Both the position numbers and the translations under genes were made by a program. Shown here piece after piece: positions 19,629-28,786 of a stretch of 64,000 bases of DNA; position 1 is the first letter of the stretch; each line of letters begins with the position of its first letter. Location: positions 2,294,001-2,358,000 of the forward strand of contig LR590463.1 of NCBI GenBank assembly GCA_901472405.1. The letters run 5' to 3'. The notes below the pieces were generated by a model. It did no database searches. It was not told the origin of the DNA and saw only the letters and a list, made by a program, of their open reading frames with translations. This DNA is from Serratia rubidaea. Its GTDB lineage: Bacteria; Pseudomonadota; Gammaproteobacteria; Enterobacterales; Enterobacteriaceae.

Positions 19629-19877
19629 TTAGAGAACTTCTCTCAGGGTATCAACGACAACGCGGCCAGCCATGTCGGTCTGAGTCACACGGTAGGAGGT
19701 TGGGTAGGAACGGCGGGTACTCAGGTGGTCATGAACGGAAACCTTGCCGATGGGGTTACCGCCGGCGTCCTTAACGATAAATTCGCTAATCTCTTCCTGA
19801 CCTTGGTGACGCAGCTGGATATGATTAACCTTCTCCAGCGTATGGCTTTCATCTATTTTCAAATGATCTCTTAACAT
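19629..19877 (-). CDS. Small conserved-looking hypothetical protein
   Basis: 82 residues, no signal peptide or membrane segment. Segments such as IQLRHQGQEEISEFIVKDAG and GKVSVHDHLSTRRSYPTSY alternate polar and hydrophobic residues as in a small beta-rich domain. A consensus-strength AGGAGGT lies 9 bases before the start, so it is probably expressed. It reads toward the bidirectional terminator. I do not recognise the family; similar tiny genes occur next to zntB in relatives, but I cannot verify that here. Confidence 0.75.
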   Translation of the reverse strand: MLRDHLKIDESHTLEKVNHIQLRHQGQEEISEFIVKDAGGNPIGKVSVHDHLSTRRSYPTSYRVTQTDMAGRVVVDTLREVL

Positions 19878-20135
19878 AACTACACTACCTCCTCGTAGGT
19901 AGACGCAAGTATATGCCGATGAAATTTGAGGTAAACCTACTTTTGTTGATTTTTTATTGTTGTTTGGAATTAAAAAGGATGTGCAAATGTTAATGGATAA
20001 TAAAGGGTAACAATTACGCAGGAAATCGGGGCTTTTCTAGCCGCCTTTGACATCGGTGCTTACCGGCTTCTGCTTTGATTTTAAAAGCATAAAGACTAGA
20101 CTTTGCGCTAATGAATCAAGATAAGAGGGTAGTGA

Positions 20136-21118
20136 ATGGACGTCATTGACGGCAGCCAACTACACATTGCCGATGCGGTGTACGCCTTTCAGTTGGATGG
20201 CAAGGGGGGCGTAACGCCGATCGGCCCGCAGGATAGCATCACCAGTCAGCAGCCTGGCTGGCTGCATCTGGACTATGCCCATCCGGCGAGCCAGCAATGG
20301 CTGAGTGAAACGCCGCTGCTGCCGGATTCCGTCCGCGATGCGCTGGCCGGCGACAGCACCCGGCCGTGCGTGGCGCGGCAGGGGGACGGCACGATGATTA
20401 CGCTGCGTGGGATTAACTTTAACGTTAATTCGCGTCCTGACCAGCTGGTGACGTTCCGCGTGTTTATCACCGATAAGCTGATTGTCTCCACGCGCCACCG
20501 TAAAGTGTATTCCATCGATGAAGTGGTTGATGAACTGCAGAGCGGCGTGGGGCCGACCGACTGTGGCAGCTGGCTGGTGGAAGTCAGCGACGCGCTGACC
20601 GACCATGCCAGCGAATTTATCGAGGATCTGCACGATAAGATTATCGATCTGGAAGATGCGCTGCTGGATCAGCAGATCCCCGAGCGCGGCCAGCTGGCGC
20701 TGATTCGCAAGCAGCTGATCGTGCTGCGCCGCTATATGGCGCCGCAGCGAGACGTGTTCGCCCGGCTGGCCAGCGATCGCCTGGCCTGGATGAGCGATGA
20801 CGACCGCCGCCGTATGCAGGACATTGCCGACCGGCTGGGGCGCGGCCTGGACGACCTGGACGGCAGCATCGCGCGGACGGCGATACTCGCCGATGAAATC
20901 ACCAGCGTGCTGGCGGACGCCATGAACCGGCGTACTTACACGATGTCGCTGCTGGCGATGGTCTTTCTGCCCGCCACTTTCCTGACCGGGTTGTTCGGCG
21001 TCAACCTGGGCGGCATTCCCGGCGGCGACAAGCCGTTCGGCTTTGCGCTGTTTTGCCTGCTGCTGGTGGCGCTGGGGCGGGGGTGACCTGGTGGCTGAAA
21101 CGCAGCCGCTGGCTGTAG
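20136..21118 (+). CDS. zntB: Zinc transporter ZntB
   Basis: CorA-family (2-TM-GxN) inner-membrane protein for zinc transport. Long cytoplasmic N-terminal domain ([36 protein letters not shown]), then TM1 ([20 protein letters not shown]), the GVN signature with NLGGIPGG loop, and TM2. One G is missing near 21080: GGGGTGACC should give [15 protein letters not shown] and a stop at 21116-21118, the normal ZntB C-terminus. It is otherwise intact, and precedes fnrS as in E. coli. Confidence 0.96.
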
Positions 21119-21156
21119 CCATCAGGCGGAGAAACTTCGGCAAAACCTGATTAAAG

Positions 21157-21170
21157 TTGCGCGAAATCAA
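21157..21170. promoter_or_regulatory. FNR site at the fnrS promoter
   Basis: TTGCGCGAAATCAA matches the FNR consensus TTGAT-N4-ATCAA at 8 of 10 positions. Its centre lies about 42 bp before the inferred fnrS 5' end at 21206, the standard class II activator position. A TATTCT -10 element is at 21196-21201. Confidence 0.85.
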
Positions 21171-21205
21171 CATTTGCCGCCGGAGAATGCGGCATTATTC
21201 TTCTC

Positions 21206-21331
21206 GCAGGTGAATGCAACGTCAAGCGATGGGCGTTGCGCTCCATAATTGTCTTACTTTCTTATTTTAGAATTACTGCATAGCAAATTTGATTCACACG
21301 ATGCCGGTGTTTTATCACCGGCATTTTTTTG
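21206..21331 (+). ncRNA. fnrS: FnrS anaerobic small RNA
   Basis: Hfq-binding small RNA induced by FNR without oxygen; it represses mRNAs of aerobic enzymes such as sodB and maeA in E. coli. The 5' part (GCAGGTGAATGCAACGTCAA, then the hairpin GCGATGGGCGTTGCGCTCC) and the single-stranded ATTGTCTTAC region are almost identical to E. coli FnrS. AATTACTGCATAGCA is also kept. Only the terminator stem differs in sequence. Position downstream of zntB is conserved. Length about 126 nt. Confidence 0.95.
21301..21330 (+). terminator. Terminator of fnrS
   Basis: ATGCCGGTG (21301-21309) pairs with CACCGGCAT (21316-21324), followed by seven T residues. Confidence 0.92.
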
Positions 21332-21376
21332 TCTTTTTTTCACCGCCTCCGGCCGTCGGCGCGTTACGCTGCCGGC

Positions 21377-21775
21377 TCAGGCCGCCGCTTCATCCCAGAA
21401 GCTGGCTTCAATTTTATGCCCGTCCAGATCGCGGACGAAGCAGCCGTAATACTGCTCGCCGTAGTGCGGCCTGGAGCCGGGTGCGCCCTCATCCGTCGCG
21501 CCGGCCTGCAGCGCCTGGCGATAGAATTCATCGACCTGCTGCTTGCTGGTAGCGAAAAAACCGATGTGGATGCCGTTACCAACGCCGGCAGGCAGGCCGT
21601 CGATCGGGGTTTGCAGCCAGAATTCCGGGTAGTCGCGGCCGTAACCGATGGCGCCATGGTGCTCCAGCACGCGACGGCAGCCCAGGGCGGACAGCACCCG
21701 GTCATAAAAATCCGCCGCCTGGTCAAAATGGTTGGTCCCGACGGAGACGTGGGACAGACAGGGGGTAATGTTCAT
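21377..21775 (-). CDS. VOC-family (glyoxalase-like) protein
   Basis: 132-residue single vicinal-oxygen-chelate domain. The first betaalpha-beta-beta-beta module begins [22 protein letters not shown] with a metal-ligand His in LSHVSVG, and the second ends [15 protein letters not shown] with a ligand Glu near the C-terminus. Such proteins include glyoxalase I, dioxygenases and antibiotic-binding proteins; nothing in the sequence fixes the substrate. The frame is intact. It lies between fnrS (convergent) and ttcA (same strand, 144 bp upstream). Confidence 0.85.
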   Translation of the reverse strand: MNITPCLSHVSVGTNHFDQAADFYDRVLSALGCRRVLEHHGAIGYGRDYPEFWLQTPIDGLPAGVGNGIHIGFFATSKQQVDEFYRQALQAGATDEGAPGSRPHYGEQYYGCFVRDLDGHKIEASFWDEAAA

Positions 21776-21919
21776 CGGTAAACTCCATATTACTGTATGA
21801 AAAAACAGTATAGGGTAAAGCCGGTGACGACAGGCGATTTTTTAGCGCCAAATGTGAGCGGGATCGTAAAGCCAGGCGAGGGGAACGCGCCATCCGTCGG
21901 GGACGCATGGCGCGTGAAC

Positions 21920-22859
21920 TTATTTGATTTCCAATACGTTCAGGCCGCTCGGGCGCGGCGACGATGTCGTCGGCTTCCGCCGCTTGCCAGCCGGCCGGCT
22001 GCAGCGGCAGTTCTTCGCGGTCAAACGCCAGATCGCCGCCGTTCACCACTTCGTCGCCGTGCTGAATGCCTTTGAAGTCAAACAGCTCGGTGTCGCACAG
22101 GTGCGAAGGCACCACGTTCTGCATCGCGCTGAACATGGTTTCAATACGGCCGGGGTAGCGTTTGTCCCAGTCGCGCAGCATGTCGCCAATCACCTGGCGC
22201 TGCAGGTTGGGCTGCGAACCGCACAGGTTGCAGGGAATGATCGGGAACGCTTTCGCCTGGGCGAAGCGTTCGATATCTTTCTCGCGGCAGTAGGCCAGCG
22301 GACGGATCACCACGTGTTTGCCGTCGTCGCTCATCAGCTTGGGCGGCATGCCCTTCATTTTGCCGCCGTAGAACATATTGAGGAACAGCGTCTGCAGAAT
22401 ATCATCGCGGTGGTGGCCAAGGGCGATTTTGGTGGCGCCCAGCTCGCTGGCGGTACGGTAAAGAATGCCGCGGCGCAGGCGCGAGCACAGTGAGCAGGTG
22501 GTTTTGCCTTCCGGAATTTTCTCTTTCACGATGCCGTAGGTGTTTTCTTCGACGATCTGATACTCCACCCCCAGCCCATCGAGGTAGGCCGGCAGGATGT
22601 GCTCCGGGAAGCCCGGCTGCTTTTGATCCAGGTTGACCGCGATCAGCGAGAAGTTAACCGGCGCGCTCTGCTGCAGGTTGCGCAGAATTTCCAGCATGGT
22701 GTAGCTGTCTTTGCCGCCGGACAGACAAACCATGATGCGGTCGCCTTCTTCAATCATATTGAAATCGGCGATGGCCTCGCCCACGTTGCGGCGCAGGCGC
22801 TTTTGCAGCTTGTTGAGGTTGTACTGTTCTTTCTGGCTCACTGTTTGTTTTTCTGACAT
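21920..22859 (-). CDS. ttcA: tRNA 2-thiocytidine(32) synthetase TtcA
   Basis: Iron-sulfur ATP-pyrophosphatase that thiolates cytidine 32 of certain tRNAs. The PP-loop [12 protein letters not shown] is at residues about 45-56. [10 protein letters not shown] supplies two cluster cysteines and a further [13 protein letters not shown] holds another pair. One extra C near 21948 disrupts the last codons; without it the C-terminus reads PERLNVLEIK and stops at 21920. About 312 residues, matching the family. A 9-bp hairpin (ATGGCGCGT and complement, about 21890-21917) follows the gene without a U tract. Confidence 0.96.
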
Positions 22860-23203
22860 TTAAATCGTGCTCGTTCTCATTGGGTTGCACTAGGGATATG
22901 GCGCCGGTAGCGGCCAGTTTACCATTCAACGGACGGATAGGAGAAATCCATCCGCCTGCCGAGTGCTGAAATGCGGTGACGCCCTGACCGCAGAGCATCA
23001 ACATGGCTTGCGGCATCGGTGCAGTTTGGCGTGTATGGTACGGATTATGGCGACGAATGCCAGCGGGTTTTGCTGCTGCCGGGCGTTCACCTGGCATGGC
23101 GGCGAACGGGGGAGGTGTCGACATGAGATGAGATTTATATTGTGGCGTTAAAACCATACGACAGGCTATACGCAGGCCCCATCTATTTTTTGTCGAAACC
23201 CGG
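22860..23203. other. Intergenic region upstream of ttcA
   Basis: About 340 bp between ttcA and the next minus-strand gene. It must hold the ttcA promoter, but I see no clear operator, small RNA signature or convincing reading frame. The long minus-strand frame across it lacks protein-like composition. Confidence 0.5.
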
Positions 23204-23851
23204 CTACAGCCGATGAACAAAATGCGTAAAGGCTGTAAAACCCTGATGGATAATAGCTTGGACCTCCCGGTATTCGTCAGCGCTAAAGGGGAGGTCGTCA
23301 ATCGTGCTGACCGCCGCATTAGCCGCATGGCCGGATTCATGGCTGAGGTGCAGATCGCCGCAAAATTTCAGCGTCAGACCGCTGTCGGCGATGGCCGAAC
23401 TTAAGGCGGTAAACATCACGTTGCCTGTAGCTTCCATTACTTCAATGACCACCAGACGGATTTTTGCCGGTTGATTAGCGATCATGGCAATGAGTTGATA
23501 AGTCAGTTGTCTTGATGCGGCTAACTGCTCTGACCAGAGAAAACGCAGCGTATCGCTGAGCGGCGCGCTGTGGTCGATAGCAAGCTGCTGCAGATCGTGG
23601 ATAAACCAGGGCCAATGATTGGCGTCTTCGTGAGCATGTTGGTTGACTGCCCGTTCCCATTGGTCTTTGGGCGCGGAAAACGGCAACACGAATTGATTAA
23701 TATCGGCAAAGCTCATAATAAAGTGGGACATGCGGGGAAGAAAAGATAAGCGTTGTTCTAATGGGCGGGTCCGATCGGTCAGCCGGTAAAAAAAATCGTT
23801 GGCAGCAAATTTTTCTTGTTCGCGAGCAATGAGTTCGGATAGTTGATGCAT
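23204..23851 (-). CDS. Heme-oxygenase-fold (TenA/PqqC/HDO-like) protein
   Basis: 215 residues, all helical, probably cytoplasmic. Candidate metal ligands: the ERAVNQHAHEDANHWPWF stretch (Glu and several His around residue 75), EVMEATGNVMF around residue 140, and HLSHESGHAANAAV around residue 170, an arrangement like heme-oxygenase-like diiron oxidases and related iron-containing redox proteins. No thiamin-specific TenA catalytic cysteine pair is evident. The gene is intact and appears monocistronic, between nifJ and ttcA. The reaction is not predictable from sequence; I infer a redox role only from the fold and ligand pattern. Confidence 0.7.
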   Translation of the reverse strand: MHQLSELIAREQEKFAANDFFYRLTDRTRPLEQRLSFLPRMSHFIMSFADINQFVLPFSAPKDQWERAVNQHAHEDANHWPWFIHDLQQLAIDHSAPLSDTLRFLWSEQLAASRQLTYQLIAMIANQPAKIRLVVIEVMEATGNVMFTALSSAIADSGLTLKFCGDLHLSHESGHAANAAVSTIDDLPFSADEYREVQAIIHQGFTAFTHFVHRL

Positions 23852-23961
23852 ATGACGCTCCAGCAGGATAGGTGGATGTAATTAGTCTGTACGCATTGGC
23901 GTAGGAAGGTGAGATGAGGCGGCATAACGGGAAAGGCGCGCCTTAGGCGCGCCCGATGAGG

Positions 23962-26900
23962 TTACTCGCTGGTGGATCTCTCCGCCTTGCCGGCCAGCAG
24001 GCTGAGGAAATCGTATTTCTGCTGCAGTTCCTGCGCCGCTTCCTGATACAGCGCGCTGGCGACCTCCGGCTGCAGGCTGTTAAGACGGCGGAAACGCTGT
24101 TCTTTCAGCAGCGTGGCGGCCAGCTCGCTGTTCGGCGGCCGCGAATCCAGCGCCAGCGCCGCTTTGCCTTCCTGCGTGCGGCGCGGATCGAAGCGGAACA
24201 GCGGCCAGAAACCGCTGGCGGTCAGCTGTTTCATCTGGTCGTGGCTCAGCGCCAGATCGTAGCCGTGCTCCTCGCAGGGGCTGTAGGCGATAATCAGCGA
24301 CGGACCGGGATAGGCTTCCGCCTCCTGAATCGCCTTGACCGTCTGGTTCAGCTGCGCGCCTAACGAAATCTGCGCCACATACACGTGGCCGTACATCATC
24401 ATGCTGACGCCGAGATCCTTACGCGCCTTACGCTTGCCGTGTTCGCCGAACTTGGTCACCGCACCGAGCGGCGTGGCCTTCGACTGCTGGCCGCCGGTGT
24501 TTGAATAGCACTGGGTGTCCAGCACCAGCACATTAACGTTCTCCGTCAGGCTCAGCACGTGGTCCAATCCGCCGAAGCCGATATCGTAAGCCCAGCCGTC
24601 GCCGCCGATCAGCCAGATGGATTTATCCAGCAGGTGATCGGCATCGTCGGCCAGCTGACGGGCGTCGTCATCGTCAAACTGCGCCAGCCGGGTGCGCAGC
24701 TCGGCGATTTGCTGCAGCCGCAGGGCGGGGGCGATATCTTCCAGCCGCAGCCCGTTGACCAGCTCCGCCGGCAGGCGTGGCGCCAGCAGCGTCAGCAGAC
24801 GCAGGGCGCGCCGGCGGTGCTGATCGACCGTCAGGCGGAAGCCCAGCCCGAATTCGGCGTTATCCTCAAACAGCGAGTTGGCCCAGGCGGGGCCGCGGCC
24901 GGCCGCATTGGTGGTGTACGGCGTGGTGGGCAGGTTGCCGCCATAGATGGATGAACAGCCGGTGGCGTTGGCGATCAGCAGACGGTCGCCGTACAGCTGG
25001 GTCAGCAGCTTGATATAAGGCGTCTCCCCGCAGCCGGAACAGGCGCCGGAATATTCGAACAGCGGCGTAATCAGCTGCGAGGTGCGGATATCGATGCGCT
25101 CAAGCTGCGTCGGGTCGATTTCCGGCAGCTGCAGGAAGAAGTCGTAATGGGCTTTTTCTTCCTCCAGATGCTCCAGCCGCGAAGCCATATTGATCGCTTT
25201 GATCTCCGGCTGCTGGCGGTCTTTGGCCGGGCACACTTCCACGCACAGATTGCAGCCGGTGCAGTCTTCCGGCGCTACCTGCAGCACGTATTTTTGCCCG
25301 CGCATATCGCGCGCCTTGACGTCCAGCGACTGCAGGCTGGACGGCGCGTGCTCCATCGCCGCCGGCGGCACGACTTTGGCGCGAATGGCCGAGTGCGGGC
25401 AGGCGGCGACGCAGTGGTTGCACTGGGTGCAGAGATCCGGCCGCCAGATCGGCACCTCTTCGGCGATATTGCGTTTTTCCCACTGCGTGGTGCCCACCGG
25501 CCAGGTGCCGTCCGGCGGGAAGGCGGAAACCGGCAGCACATCGCCCAGCCCGGCCAGCATCGCCGCCGTGACGGTTTTGACAAAGTCCGGCGCGGCGTCG
25601 GCCACCACCGGCGGACGCTGCGGGCTGGCGGGGTTGACCGGCCGCAGCGCGATAGCGGTCAGCGCCTGACGCGTTGCCCCCAGCGCCTGCCAGTTGCGCT
25701 CGACAATCTCCTGCCCCTTGCTGCTGTAGCTGCGGGCAATGGCGTCCTGTAGCTGCTGCAGGGCGATATCACCCGGCAAAATCTGCGTCAGATGGAAGAA
25801 CGCCATCTGCATCACGGTGTTGATACGCGCGCCAAGCTGACACTCACGCGCCAGTTTGGCCGCGTTGATAATATAGAAGCGCGCCTGACGCTGCCGCAGC
25901 AGCGCCTGCACCTCCTGCGGCAGCCGATCCCAGACCTCATCGGCGTCGTAAGGCGTATTGAGCAGAAAAATCCCGCCGTCTTTCAGGCGTTCGACCATCT
26001 GGTACTTATCGATAAACTGCGCCTGGTGGCAGCCGATAAAATCGGCGCGGCTGACCAGATAGGCGGAATTGATCGGTCGTTCGCTGACGCGCAGGTGCGA
26101 TACCGTCAGGCCGCCGGCCTTTTTCGAATCGTAGACAAAGTAGCCCTGGGCAAACAGCGGCGTACTATTGCCGATGATTTTGATGTTGTTCTTGGTGGCG
26201 GAGACGGAGCCGTCGCTGCCGAGGCCGTAGAACAGCGCCTCCAGCGTGGCGCGGGACGGCAGCGGATTGTCGTGCAGCGGTAGCGACAGCCCGCTGACGT
26301 CATCGAAGATGCCGACGGTAAAGCGCGGCCGCGGCCGTTCCAGCGCCAGTTCGGCAAAGACCGCCAGCGCGCAGTCGGGGCCGAACTCTTTGGATGACAG
26401 ACCGTAACGGCCGCCGATCGTCAGCGGCAGGGTGGCGCGCTCGCCGCGGCTGAAGGCTTCGGCCAGCGCGCTCATCACGTCCAGATACAGCGGCTCGGCC
26501 GGCGCGCCGGGTTCCTTGGTGCGATCCAGCACGGCGATTTTCTGCACGCTGGCCGGCAGCACCTCCAGCAGGTGCATGGCCGAGAAGGGACGGAACAGCC
26601 GCACTTTCACCATGCCGACCTTTTCACCGCGCGCCAGCAGCGCATCGATGACTTCCTCACAGGTGCCGATCGCCGATCCCATCAGGATCGCCACCCGTTC
26701 CGCGTCGGGATGGCCGTAATACTCAAACGGCTGATACTGCCGGCCGGTCAGCGCGGCGAACTGCGTCATCGCCTCGCTGACGTGGCGATAGGTTTGCGCG
26801 TACCACGGGTTGGCCGCCTCGCGGGACTGGAAATAGGTGTCCGGATTGGCGGAGGTGCCGCGCACCACCGGGCGTTCCGGCGACAGCGCCCGGGCGCGGT

Positions 26901-27495
26901 GGGCGGCAATGGCCGCCTGCGGCATCATCTGCCGCAGGGTATCGTCGCTGAGCGGCACGATCTTGTTGATCTCGTGCGAGGTGCGGAAGCCGTCGAAGAA
27001 GTGAATAAACGGGATACGGCTGTTAAGGGTCGCGGTCTGTGAAATCAAGGCGAAGTCCTGCGCCTCCTGCACATTACTGGCGCACAGCATGGCGCAGCCG
27101 GTCTGGCGCACCGCCATCACGTCGGAATGGTCGCCGAAAATCGACAGGGCATGGGTCGCCACCGTACGCGCGGCGACGTGCAGCACAAACGGCGTCAGCT
27201 CGCCGGCCAGTTTATACAGCGTCGGGATCATTAACAGCAATCCCTGCGAGGAGGTAAACGACGTCGACAGCGCGCCGGTTTGCAGGGCGCCGTGCACGGT
27301 GGCGATCGCGCCGCCTTCCGACTGCATTTCCACCACCCGCGGCGTGTCGCCCCAGATGTTCTGGCGGCCGTCGCCGGACCAGGCGTCCGCCTGCTCGGCC
27401 ATGGTGGAGCTGGGAGTAATGGGGTAAATCGCGATGACTTCGCTGGTGCGGTAAGCCACCGACGCAACGGCATGGTTGCCATCTGTCGTAATCAT
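23962..27495 (-). CDS. nifJ: Pyruvate:flavodoxin/ferredoxin oxidoreductase
   Basis: 1177-residue homodimeric enzyme oxidising pyruvate to acetyl-CoA and CO2 with reduction of flavodoxin or ferredoxin. Domain order: N-terminal pyrimidine-binding domain (IYPITPSSTMAEQAD), gamma domain (GFIGCHQAQF-type SRADFIGCHQAQ), two 4Fe-4S ferredoxin motifs (CTQCNHCVAACP and CTGCNLCVEVCP), then the TPP-binding domain with SGACSGCGETPY cluster ligands, GDGWAYDIGFGG and TQCYSNTGGQQSKATPLG. It is uninterrupted. In E. coli the orthologue is YdbK, at the same place beside ydbJ-hslJ-ldhA; no nif genes are near, so a role in stress or anaerobic electron supply is likelier than nitrogen fixation. Confidence 0.96.
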   Translation of the reverse strand: MITTDGNHAVASVAYRTSEVIAIYPITPSSTMAEQADAWSGDGRQNIWGDTPRVVEMQSEGGAIATVHGALQTGALSTSFTSSQGLLLMIPTLYKLAGELTPFVLHVAARTVATHALSIFGDHSDVMAVRQTGCAMLCASNVQEAQDFALISQTATLNSRIPFIHFFDGFRTSHEINKIVPLSDDTLRQMMPQAAIAAHRARALSPERPVVRGTSANPDTYFQSREAANPWYAQTYRHVSEAMTQFAALTGRQYQPFEYYGHPDAERVAILMGSAIGTCEEVIDALLARGEKVGMVKVRLFRPFSAMHLLEVLPASVQKIAVLDRTKEPGAPAEPLYLDVMSALAEAFSRGERATLPLTIGGRYGLSSKEFGPDCALAVFAELALERPRPRFTVGIFDDVSGLSLPLHDNPLPSRATLEALFYGLGSDGSVSATKNNIKIIGNSTPLFAQGYFVYDSKKAGGLTVSHLRVSERPINSAYLVSRADFIGCHQAQFIDKYQMVERLKDGGIFLLNTPYDADEVWDRLPQEVQALLRQRQARFYIINAAKLARECQLGARINTVMQMAFFHLTQILPGDIALQQLQDAIARSYSSKGQEIVERNWQALGATRQALTAIALRPVNPASPQRPPVVADAAPDFVKTVTAAMLAGLGDVLPVSAFPPDGTWPVGTTQWEKRNIAEEVPIWRPDLCTQCNHCVAACPHSAIRAKVVPPAAMEHAPSSLQSLDVKARDMRGQKYVLQVAPEDCTGCNLCVEVCPAKDRQQPEIKAINMASRLEHLEEEKAHYDFFLQLPEIDPTQLERIDIRTSQLITPLFEYSGACSGCGETPYIKLLTQLYGDRLLIANATGCSSIYGGNLPTTPYTTNAAGRGPAWANSLFEDNAEFGLGFRLTVDQHRRRALRLLTLLAPRLPAELVNGLRLEDIAPALRLQQIAELRTRLAQFDDDDARQLADDADHLLDKSIWLIGGDGWAYDIGFGGLDHVLSLTENVNVLVLDTQCYSNTGGQQSKATPLGAVTKFGEHGKRKARKDLGVSMMMYGHVYVAQISLGAQLNQTVKAIQEAEAYPGPSLIIAYSPCEEHGYDLALSHDQMKQLTASGFWPLFRFDPRRTQEGKAALALDSRPPNSELAATLLKEQRFRRLNSLQPEVASALYQEAAQELQQKYDFLSLLAGKAERSTSE

Positions 27496-27782
27496 GGGAA
27501 GTACCTTATTTCAGCGCCATGGCGTTGCGCCATGCGGAAAAAAATGCCCCGGAATCGGGAAAAAAACCGGCAAAAAGGACGTTAAATAAAGTCTAGCAGA
27601 GGGAAAATCGCATTCTTTATCACGTTTGTGTGCAGAGGGACGCTTTGGCGGCAGGGGAGTTGTAACCTGATATGTCGCAATAAAAGCACGTTATTTGCTG
27701 GCGGCCGCGGCGCGGTTTAACCATAATTTAGCGCTTGGTCGCCATAATGGCGGCGTTGGGTATTAACAGAAGAGTTAGGCAA

Positions 27783-28115
27783 ATGACGGGACTGATGTAT
27801 TTAACCATGGCGATTATCGCCGAGGTGATCGCCACCACCATGCTGAAGGCGTCGGAGGGGTTCACCCGGCTGTGGCCCTCGCTGGTGGTGGTGCTGGGCT
27901 ATGGCGTGGCCTTTTGGGGGCTGTCGATGGTGGTGAAAAGCATGCCGCTTGGCATTGTGTACGCGATTTGGTCCGGCATGGGCGTCGTTCTGGTATCGAT
28001 CGCCGCGGTGTTTATTTATAACCAGAAGCTCGACTGGCCGGCAATTATCGGCATGGGATTAATCGTCGCCGGCGTATTAGTGATTAATCTGTTGTCCAAA
28101 ACCAGCGCTCACTAA
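27783..28115 (+). CDS. emrE: EmrE-like small multidrug resistance transporter
   Basis: 110 residues with four transmembrane helices; a proton-coupled exporter of quaternary ammonium compounds and cationic dyes. The essential Glu14 is present (MAIIAEVIATT), along with EGFTRLWPS, VYAIWSGMGVVL and PAIIGMGLIVAGVLVINLLS, all closely resembling EmrE/QacE-type proteins. Start at 27783 matches the family; an in-frame upstream ATG at 27735 would add an unlikely 16 residues. Divergent from nifJ. Confidence 0.92.
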   Translation: MTGLMYLTMAIIAEVIATTMLKASEGFTRLWPSLVVVLGYGVAFWGLSMVVKSMPLGIVYAIWSGMGVVLVSIAAVFIYNQKLDWPAIIGMGLIVAGVLVINLLSKTSAH

Positions 28116-28130
28116 TATATACGATGAATA

Positions 28131-28160
28131 AAAAAACCCGCATGACGCTAATCATGCGGG
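28131..28160 (-). terminator. Minus-strand terminator
   Basis: CCCGCATGA (28137-28145) pairs with TCATGCGGG (28152-28160). Only the minus-strand transcript would have the following U tract (from the A run 28131-28136), so it ends a leftward transcript such as the small frame at 28200-28385. Confidence 0.75.
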
Positions 28161-28199
28161 GTGAAGAGCTCAGTTAATTAACTGAAAAATAGTGGAATG

Positions 28200-28385
28200 C
28201 TAATCTCTTAGCGTCTCTAGCATACGCGCTGCGCCGCGCTTGCCACGTGGCAGAAAATGCGGCGTGCCGTCGGCCGCCTGAGCCACGGTGCGCCGGGCCG
28301 GCGGCGGGGTGTGATACGGCTTGCCGTTTATTACGCTGCAGGTGGTGAAAAAAAACGCAAAATAATGACGTCGCCTTATTCTCAT
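28200..28385 (-). CDS. Small hypothetical protein
   Basis: 61 codons on the minus strand ending 40 bases before a terminator that works only in that direction. The C-terminal two thirds (INGKPYHTPPPARRTVAQAA then DGTPHFLPRGKRGAARML) look protein-like: rich in Pro, Arg, Gly. The N-terminus MRIRRRHYFAFFFTTC is encoded across an eight-T run and may be misread. No family recognised. Confidence 0.45.
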   Translation of the reverse strand: MRIRRRHYFAFFFTTCSVINGKPYHTPPPARRTVAQAADGTPHFLPRGKRGAARMLETLRD

Positions 28386-28491
28386 TATTAAACGAACAGG
28401 CTAAATTAAATAGGTTTGTATTAATTGCAATACCATGCGCCCGCCAAGAGGCGCTGTTATTTTTTATCACATCGGGTTCAGGAGAAAAACA

Positions 28492-28758
28492 ATGGCAATG
28501 CAAATGCACAAATGGTCGCTGGCCGGCGCCGTTTTGCTGCTGGCCGCGTGCAGCAGCAATAATGATGAGCCGCAGCAGCAGGGCACCAGCGCCAGAATTG
28601 ACCACTTACCGACCAGCGCGCACTGCGCCAACGTCGGCGGCACCACCACCATCGCCCATACGCTGAACGGCGAAGCGGTCAGAATGTGTCAGATGCCGGA
28701 CGGCAAGCAGTGCGAGGAGTGGGCGTTAGGTCAGGGGGCCTGCGCCAGCGCCGGCTAA
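28492..28758 (+). CDS. ydbJ: DUF333 lipoprotein YdbJ
   Basis: 88-residue predicted lipoprotein. Signal peptide with lipobox LLAAC (Cys20), then a low-complexity linker and the DUF333 core (HCANVGGTTTIAHTLNGEAVRMCQMPDGKQCEEW). AGGAG precedes the ATG at 28492; ATGs at 28498 and 28504 are possible. Gene position between nifJ/emrE and hslJ matches ydbJ of E. coli. Probably outer-membrane anchored; function unknown. Confidence 0.88.
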   Translation: MAMQMHKWSLAGAVLLLAACSSNNDEPQQQGTSARIDHLPTSAHCANVGGTTTIAHTLNGEAVRMCQMPDGKQCEEWALGQGACASAG

Positions 28759-28786
28759 GCGCCGCCCCCCGGAGGATCGTGCGGGC

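Noticed and set aside
22750..23340. A minus-strand frame spanning the ttcA upstream region
   Set aside because: It overlaps the ends of two confident genes, has no ribosome-binding site and lacks protein-like hydrophobic patterning.
27496..27782. Possible MicC small RNA upstream of nifJ, as in E. coli
   Set aside because: No MicC-like seed sequence or terminator is present; the region looks like a plain divergent promoter.
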